Assembly (NCBI GenBank): GCA_934101425.1
Contig: CAKOQQ010000004.1
Span: forward strand, 70,391-134,390
Direction of reading: 5' to 3'
DNA from: an uncultured Bacilli bacterium
GTDB taxonomy: Bacteria > Bacillota_I > Bacilli_A > RF39 > UBA660
Length of the DNA stretch: 64,000 nucleotides
The position numbers and the translations under genes are program-made. The notes beneath the pieces are model-generated. The model did no database searches. It had not been told where the DNA came from and worked only from the letters and a program-made list of their open reading frames with translations. Each line of letters begins with the position of its first letter. The stretch's first letter is position 1. Of this stretch, positions 59,257 to 64,000 are shown one piece after another.

Positions 59257-59542
59257 TAAAGTTTATTTTAGAAATGTTTTATCAGAAGAAGAAAAACAAG
59301 ATCTAAAAGTAATAGATATATATTTCTTGTTAAATGATGGCTATTATTCAATAAATAAGGTGCCTAATTACGAGAAAGTATTAGAAGAGATGTATTATAC
59401 TGATATGTATAATAGAGCCTTAAAAAACGAGAAAAAACAAAAAATAGAGAGGATTATAAAATATATAAAAGATAATATAAATATTATGCTTAATTTTATT
59501 ATAGTTATTTTGCTTTTATATATTATTTTAAGTAGGAGGTAA
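59159..59542 (+). CDS. Phage membrane protein, start uncertain
   Basis: A frame of up to 127 residues with a C-terminal membrane helix (NIMLNFIIVILLLYIILSRR). The only far-upstream start is TTG 59159, without a ribosome site and inside the previous gene; TTG 59249 or an expressed frameshift from the previous frame (A-rich stretch near 59238) are alternatives. The part after the previous stop (59257 on) is the supported portion. Confidence 0.5.
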   Translation: MPPIERIKAVIEKKIKRKLLKQFLIIKKYLKNSKVYFRNVLSEEEKQDLKVIDIYFLLNDGYYSINKVPNYEKVLEEMYYTDMYNRALKNEKKQKIERIIKYIKDNINIMLNFIIVILLLYIILSRR

Positions 59543-59544
59543 TT

Positions 59545-59781
59545 ATGTTGTATGTGTTGTTAGGTTTATCTTTGGCATTTAATTTGTTTGTAATTGTATT
59601 AGGAGTTGTAGCTTTAAATATGTATAAGCAAAAGAAAAGAGAAATGTCAGATATAAATAGTGTATTTAGTAGTTTGTTTTCTAATGATGAAAAAGATAAA
59701 AAGATTATAGATTTAAAAAAAGAGTTTGGAGAAGATAATATAAATGATAAAGAATCATTTGAAGACTTTTTTAATAATTAA
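59545..59781 (+). CDS. 78-residue phage membrane protein
   Basis: N-terminal membrane helix (about 3-26) then an acidic/lysine cytoplasmic tail. Ribosome site AGGAGGTAA, 2 bases after the previous stop. It overlaps the start of the adsorption-type gene by 38 bases. Function unknown. Confidence 0.6.
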   Translation: MLYVLLGLSLAFNLFVIVLGVVALNMYKQKKREMSDINSVFSSLFSNDEKDKKIIDLKKEFGEDNINDKESFEDFFNN

Positions 59782-61435
59782 TGTTTTCTTATTATCTTTT
59801 TTCTTTTTTAATAAAAATGTACACGCACAAAACAATAATGAATTCTATTTAAATTATGATAGTGATGTATTTACTACTATAAAGAGCAAATATGATCTAG
59901 ATAATCATATTGAAGAGTATAAGAATAAATGTGCTAGTATTTATGATGAATATGTAGTTAGTTTGTTTAGTTATGGTAGTTGGAATTTTAATAATGATTA
60001 TTATACACAAGATAAAGAGTATTATTCTTATATGATATCTTGTATAGATGTATCTACAGTATCTAAATTTCAATTAAGATATAAAGATGGTTACACATCA
60101 GGTCTTTTGAATTATTCTCGTGAAGATGTACCTTATAAAACATTTAGAATTAATGATCAGACAAAAAGTATTACTAATGATATTGTACATAATTCTATCA
60201 CTGAATCATTTATAGGTATTTATTCTAGTGGTAGTAGTCCATATTACCTTTTTGATAATTTATTAAAAGGTGGATTTTATGTTTTAACTAGTATTCCAGT
60301 TTATATTTCAAAGAATATAACTATTGATTACGCTGATAACAATAATGGTAAATTGTATATAAATAATGAGTATATAGAAAATGGATCTAAAGTTAAATTT
60401 TATTATAATATGGTTCCAGATAGTTTGTTATCAATAAGTAATACATGTGCTAGTCCTGGAGAGTGTGAGAGTGCATATTTAACTATAAATAGTAGTATAG
60501 GTTTATCTCCATTTTATAAATATAAATTAGAGCTTTATATTGATGGTAATTTGTATTCTAGTGATGTATATACTACATCATTTACTAAAGAGTTACCTAT
60601 AATTAGAAATGATGTTAATATTACTTATAAGTTTTATAAATCTAGTTTATCTGTAAATATTTATGAGTTATTAGAAGAAAAAGATTATTTAGTAGATGTT
60701 AAATTTAATGAACCTACTATAATATTTCGTAATGCTAATTATACTGGAGATATAGCTGAATATGATATATTCTATTTTGTAAATAATTTTTATAATGATT
60801 ATATATTTCAATATAGATATAATAAAAATTCTTGGTTAAATACTCTAGATGCTGTAAGGTTTGATTATGAAGAAAATATTTATGTAGAAGCTAGAATTTT
60901 AGATAAGAAAGGTAATATTTTAGTTTATAAAGATTTAAATCTATTTATAGATTTAAGCGATAATGTAAGATTTGAGTATAGTTTAGAATATAAAGACTCA
61001 CTTATTTATGCCGATGTATATATTTATAATGTACAAGCTGGTTATACTTGCTATTATAAAATAGATAATGGTGTACGATCAGATAATGTATGTACAAGAG
61101 CTACTACATCTAGTGATGATAATTATAAGATATTTCATGGAGTAAGTGTTGATACATTTGATTTAAGTTTATCGGTTTATAATGCTAATGGAGATGTAGT
61201 ATTTACTGATGTTCATAGATTTGCTAAAAGTAGAGTAGATGATATAGAAGATGCAGAAGATATATTTGAGTTTTTAGCTAGTTATTTAAATAGTTATAAT
61301 AAAGAGATATTAGAGCTTTCAAAAACATTACAAGAAGCTACTGATAATATGGATACAGAGTTAAAAGAATTTATGTTATTTGTATTGATTTTGATTTGTT
61401 TATTTACAACAATTAGATTGGCAGGTGGTAGTTAA
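59744..61435 (+). CDS. Adsorption-type phage surface protein (pIII-like)
   Basis: A 563-residue protein with a cleavable signal peptide (basic start, hydrophobic core, NVHA then QNNN), a long extracellular part of alternating Tyr/Asp/Asn/Ser-rich beta strands with two short Cys pairs, a coiled segment and a C-terminal membrane anchor (FMLFVLILICLFTTIRL). Signal peptide plus C-terminal anchor in the largest structural gene, followed by a small hydrophobic protein and the Zot-type ATPase, is the position and shape of pIII, the host-attachment protein. No sequence similarity to known pIII domains is evident. Confidence 0.7.
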   Translation: MIKNHLKTFLIINVFLLSFFFFNKNVHAQNNNEFYLNYDSDVFTTIKSKYDLDNHIEEYKNKCASIYDEYVVSLFSYGSWNFNNDYYTQDKEYYSYMISCIDVSTVSKFQLRYKDGYTSGLLNYSREDVPYKTFRINDQTKSITNDIVHNSITESFIGIYSSGSSPYYLFDNLLKGGFYVLTSIPVYISKNITIDYADNNNGKLYINNEYIENGSKVKFYYNMVPDSLLSISNTCASPGECESAYLTINSSIGLSPFYKYKLELYIDGNLYSSDVYTTSFTKELPIIRNDVNITYKFYKSSLSVNIYELLEEKDYLVDVKFNEPTIIFRNANYTGDIAEYDIFYFVNNFYNDYIFQYRYNKNSWLNTLDAVRFDYEENIYVEARILDKKGNILVYKDLNLFIDLSDNVRFEYSLEYKDSLIYADVYIYNVQAGYTCYYKIDNGVRSDNVCTRATTSSDDNYKIFHGVSVDTFDLSLSVYNANGDVVFTDVHRFAKSRVDDIEDAEDIFEFLASYLNSYNKEILELSKTLQEATDNMDTELKEFMLFVLILICLFTTIRLAGGS

Positions 61436-61707
61436 TGTTTAGTGCAATTATTGCAGGCTTATCTGGTTTAATTATTGGTGGAGCTTCACTTTATGGAGCT
61501 CACTTGTTAGAAAAAACAATTAATGATCCATCTAGTTTATTAAATATGATCATTAATACACTTCCAAGCTTATATAATTTAATTAAAATGACAGGTATAT
61601 TTTTAGTTAAGTTAACAACTATAATTCCTACGCCATTTAGGAGTGTTATTTCACTATTTTTGATGGTTAATATACTAATTATATCTTGGCGTTTGGTTAG
61701 GAGGTAA
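61435..61707 (+). CDS. Hydrophobic minor coat protein (pVI-like)
   Basis: A 90-residue, almost entirely hydrophobic protein with about three membrane segments. It starts one base inside the adsorption gene stop (TAATG). Location directly after pIII-like and size suggest pVI, which anchors pIII at the virion end. Confidence 0.6.
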   Translation: MFSAIIAGLSGLIIGGASLYGAHLLEKTINDPSSLLNMIINTLPSLYNLIKMTGIFLVKLTTIIPTPFRSVISLFLMVNILIISWRLVRR

Positions 61708-61709
61708 TT

Positions 61710-61940
61710 ATGTCATTTTTTAAGTTTTTAGGATACTATATGTATCTACAATTTAAAGCTCTAGCATGGTTAATGAGAATTCCAGTTGATTCTAAAGGTT
61801 TGACTTTAGGAAGATTATTATTTATAAGTGGTTTGCTTGGTACTTTATTACATTTTGTAATTGGACTAAGAAATAATGTAGCATCAAGTTATAATTCTTC
61901 TTTAAATAATAATAACAATACTTCAAAGAAAGGTAAGTGA
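61710..61940 (+). CDS. 76-residue phage membrane protein
   Basis: Two hydrophobic stretches (about 4-22 and 36-52) and an Asn/Ser-rich tail. Ribosome site AGGAGGTAATT overlaps the end of the previous gene. Not recognised. Confidence 0.55.
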   Translation: MSFFKFLGYYMYLQFKALAWLMRIPVDSKGLTLGRLLFISGLLGTLLHFVIGLRNNVASSYNSSLNNNNNTSKKGK

Positions 61941-61944
61941 TATA

Positions 61945-62106
61945 ATGGATTTTAATTTTTATGAATTGGCTCAGCAAATGTTTGGAGTAGTTCCTCCACA
62001 ATTTGAATTTATATATTTATTTATAGCTGTATTATTATTTATGTGTTATTTGTGTTTAATATTTTTCCCAGCAGTTATATGTTTTATGGCTTTAAGGAGA
62101 GTGTAG
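61945..62106 (+). CDS. 53-residue phage membrane protein
   Basis: Acidic amphipathic start (MDFNFYELAQQ), then one long membrane helix and a basic end (ALRRV). Ribosome site AGGTAAGTGA. The layout is again coat-like, but it may be an assembly factor. Confidence 0.55.
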   Translation: MDFNFYELAQQMFGVVPPQFEFIYLFIAVLLFMCYLCLIFFPAVICFMALRRV

Positions 62107-62109
62107 TAG

Positions 62110-62319
62110 ATGAGTTTATTTGGTATTCCAATTTGTATTCCTTATGAATATTATGTCACTTTTTTAAATACTAATTTTCCTACATTAGTATTATCAGATG
62201 ATACTATTTTTACTACATATATTATAGCTAATATTGCTTATGATTTGTTTATAGTAGTTGCTTTATGTATTTTCTATAAAGTTATTATTTGGTTTAAAAA
62301 TGAGGTGTTAGATTTATGA
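62110..62319 (+). CDS. 69-residue phage membrane protein
   Basis: A hydrophobic C-terminal helix (IIANIAYDLFIVVALCIFY) after a polar N-terminal part. Ribosome site AAGGAGAGTG. Overlaps the Zot-type gene by 4 bases. It may partner that ATPase in the membrane. Confidence 0.55.
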   Translation: MSLFGIPICIPYEYYVTFLNTNFPTLVLSDDTIFTTYIIANIAYDLFIVVALCIFYKVIIWFKNEVLDL

Positions 62320-62954
62320 TTTTAATTTATATTTTAGTATTTATATATTGCTTTTTACTTATATTAGAAAGTATTATTTGTAAGAGTTCATATTTTGATT
62401 ATTATTTTGGTGTTCCTGGTAGTGGTAAGACTACATTTGCTGCTTATATAGCTAAAAAGCGTTTTAAGAAGAAACAAAAGGTATATAGTAATGTTAATAT
62501 TAAAGGCTGCTATAAGGTAGAAAAAGAAGATATAGGTACTTATGATATATCTAATGGAGATTTGTTAATTGATGAGGCTGGAATAGAATTTAATAATAGA
62601 GATTTTATGAATAAGAAAGTTGCTTTAACTAAAGAGCAAATAAAGTGGTTTAAGCTGCATAGACACTATAAGGTCAATATATCTGTATTTAGTCAATCTC
62701 ATGAAGATACAGATGCTACATTAAGAAGATTAGCTACTAGGTATTATTTGCTTAAGAAGTCTATTATTCCTTTCTTTATTACAAGAAGAACTATTAAAAG
62801 GACTATAACTATTGATAAAGAAACACATCAGATTATAGATGCTTATAAATTTCGTTGGTTTGGCCGCAAATTAATATTCTCTCCTGGTATGTGGAAGATG
62901 TTTAATTCTTACGAGGCTCCTAAGCTTCCTAAAAAGGATTTTGCGATCTATTAA
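62316..62954 (+). CDS. Zot/pI-type morphogenesis ATPase
   Basis: A 212-residue P-loop ATPase of the zonular occludens toxin (Zot, phage pI) family. Walker A GVPGSGKTT (about 32-40), Walker B GDLLIDEAGIEF, and the family segment FSQSHEDTDATLRRLATRYY. A membrane helix lies at the N-terminus rather than in the middle or C-terminus as in f1 pI or CTX phage Zot. It drives extrusion of the filament through the membrane. Ends 180 bases before rep. Confidence 0.88.
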   Translation: MILIYILVFIYCFLLILESIICKSSYFDYYFGVPGSGKTTFAAYIAKKRFKKKQKVYSNVNIKGCYKVEKEDIGTYDISNGDLLIDEAGIEFNNRDFMNKKVALTKEQIKWFKLHRHYKVNISVFSQSHEDTDATLRRLATRYYLLKKSIIPFFITRRTIKRTITIDKETHQIIDAYKFRWFGRKLIFSPGMWKMFNSYEAPKLPKKDFAIY

Positions 62955-63095
62955 TGATCATTAATAATGTTGTTGGAAAATGGCTTTTAGCCGCCGTCAT
63001 TGGACGGCTAAAAGGCCATTTGTTGGTTTACACTTGATTTTTACATTTTTTTACAAAAATGTTAACCCCCCTCCCACTATTAGGGGGGTAGTAAC
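62951..63095. other. Hairpin cluster upstream of rep (replication origin candidate)
   Basis: No gene. A palindrome TTAATGATCATTAA (62951-62964, covering the Zot-gene stop); a long GC-containing stem AAATGGCTTTTAGCCG with CGGCTAAAAGGCCATTT (62978-63021); ACATTTTT/AAAAATGT (63043-63062); and ACCCCCCT/AGGGGGGT (63065-63089) within GTTA/TAAC. The first large stem can also end the upstream transcript. Rolling-circle initiators of this family often have their origin next to the rep gene. Confidence 0.55.
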
Positions 63096-63134
63096 ACCAT
63101 TTAGTATTTTTTACTTTACATTTTGGAGGTATTT

Positions 63135-64000
63135 ATGAAAGCTAATTTTGATACTCAATTTGTATTATTTGACTGGTTTCAATTCACTATAATTTTTGAT
63201 CCAGATAAACAATTTGAATTTACTAAAAATTTCACTTATTTAGATAGTTTAGTAGTATCTTTTTTTAAAGAAGTTTTTAATATAAATGGTACTTTATTAG
63301 ATAAAAAAGATAAAGGTATAAATGGTTATACTCAGTGTTATTGTTTTGATGAGATAGAAGCTTATTATAATCCAAATAGGTTAGATATGGGAATAAACTT
63401 TAAATTATCTGGTAAAGGCTGCAGAGTATTTGATGAATTAGGATTAAATTGGTTTAATTTTATAGATTTTTTATTAACTGAACATAATGATTATAAGATA
63501 ATGATAAGTAGAGTAGATATAGCTATAGATGATTTTACTAATGATTATTTTGATTTAAACAAAATAAATGAATATATACTTCGTGGTAAGATCGTAACTA
63601 AGTTTAGAAAATCTCTTGATATGATATCAAGAGATTTAAGTAAGCCTAAGAAGCTCTATGGAGCTCAGATTCAATTAGGATCTAAAAGTAGTGGAGTAGA
63701 GGTAACTTTTTATGATAAAAAGTTAGAGAGAATAAATAATGATTATGTAGTTGATCCAAATATTAAATATTGGATTAGAACTGAATTAAGATTTAGGCAT
63801 GAATATGCCTTAAAAGTTTTAGAAAATATAATGAAATATAATAATGATCTTAATTATACTATTAAAGGTGTATTACATAATTATGTAAGATTTATAGAGT
63901 TTGATAATAGTAGAAAAGAAAGATGTAGCACTTCCCTATGGTGGTTAGATTATCTAGAGAGAGTAGATAAGATCAAATTTAATATAAAATATAAAGAATC
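63135..64000 (+). CDS. Rep_trans-type rolling-circle replication initiator (cut by window end)
   Basis: The visible 288 residues contain the family motif ISRVDIAIDDFTNDYFD, YGAQIQLGSKSSGVEVTFYD and RTELRFRHEY, as in Rep_trans initiators of small Gram-positive phages and plasmids (also Tn916 Orf20). It should nick the double-strand origin and start rolling-circle replication. Ribosome site TGGAGGTATTT. From 63918 on it matches the rep fragment at 55936-56018, from which I infer a full length of about 380 residues ending near 64277. Confidence 0.85.
   Translation, partial: MKANFDTQFVLFDWFQFTIIFDPDKQFEFTKNFTYLDSLVVSFFKEVFNINGTLLDKKDKGINGYTQCYCFDEIEAYYNPNRLDMGINFKLSGKGCRVFDELGLNWFNFIDFLLTEHNDYKIMISRVDIAIDDFTNDYFDLNKINEYILRGKIVTKFRKSLDMISRDLSKPKKLYGAQIQLGSKSSGVEVTFYDKKLERINNDYVVDPNIKYWIRTELRFRHEYALKVLENIMKYNNDLNYTIKGVLHNYVRFIEFDNSRKERCSTSLWWLDYLERVDKIKFNIKYKE

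Larger units (their letters stand above)
56338..64000 (+). mobile_element. Inovirus-type (filamentous ssDNA phage) prophage, right end outside the window
   Basis: Ordered as in filamentous phages: repressors on the minus strand; then, on the plus strand, a small replication-module protein, a 67-residue coat protein followed by a terminator, tiny membrane proteins, a signal-peptide/C-anchor adsorption-type protein, a hydrophobic pVI-like protein, a Zot/pI-type ATPase and a Rep_trans initiator. Spacing between equivalent rep positions (55946 and 63928) gives a unit of 7,982 bp, in the range of inoviruses. Integration by host Xer recombinases at a dif-type site is inferred from 56338-56365. The right end was not seen. 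Confidence 0.85.

Overview
The window is a stretch of chromosome from a very AT-rich low-GC Gram-positive bacterium (Bacillota), ending in an integrated filamentous phage. The genetic code looks standard: TGA closes real genes (for example 2737-2739 and 13702-13704) and Trp is TGG, so this is not a Mycoplasma-type code. Gene content (TrmK next to a YqfQ-like protein, dnaG-rpoD, YlbJ/YlbL, a SpoIVB-type peptidase, a YjcZ-like Gly/Tyr protein, T-box control of hisS-aspS) points to a Bacilli-related, perhaps gut Mollicutes/RF39- or Erysipelotrichales-like lineage with sporulation ancestry. That placement is inference. I saw no tRNA, rRNA, CRISPR array or insertion sequence.

Layout. 1-2740: a membrane-anchored repeat protein, a phosphodiester glycosidase and a nitroreductase. 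2740-7930: a T-box operon with a ClpX-like ATPase, hisS and aspS. 7940-9310: a strong promoter, a 31-codon leader peptide containing nine G, an intrinsic terminator, then a pilin-like surface protein whose C-terminal coding end is a sharply bounded GC-rich patch resembling a diversity-generating-retroelement variable region. 9370-16860: a second ClpX-like ATPase, a TtcA-like protein, a structured RNA, a VanZ-RDD protein, TcdA, an HD-plus-kinase fusion and a second pilin-like protein. 16870-21270: smc, lemA and htpX-like. 21300-24980 (minus strand): arylsulfotransferase, def and an ftsW/rodA-type gene. 25100-31170: YjcZ-like protein, comEA, comEC and a second copy of the repeat-protein/glycosidase pair. 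31270-35040: dnaG, rpoD, trmK, yqfQ-like. 35100-41160: type IV pilus/competence assembly genes pilC, pilD, pilB and two pseudopilins, one with a large glycine-rich domain. 41150-50790: ylbJ, ylbL, mutS, dxs, nusB, xseA, xseB, spoIVB. 50790-55630: mgtE, then an array of eight promoter-like modules (mostly exactly 60 bp apart) in front of two surface proteins of unknown function.

55630-64000 is an inovirus-type (filamentous ssDNA phage) prophage with repressors, small coat protein, signal-peptide/C-anchor adsorption-type protein, several tiny membrane proteins, a Zot/pI-type ATPase and a Rep_trans replication initiator cut by the window end. A Xer/dif-like site at 56338-56365 marks its left edge. 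Just left of it lies a remnant of another copy: a 177-bp repeat joined to the last third of a rep gene. Equivalent rep positions lie 7,982 bp apart, which suggests a phage genome of about 8 kb.

The parts most worth attention are the eight-module promoter array (52172-52644), the putative hypervariable pilin tip (9075-9174), the G9 leader-peptide/terminator switch in front of that pilin (7942-8119), and the 177-bp phage repeat that encodes a conserved 43-residue protein on one strand and a promoter-driven structured RNA on the other.
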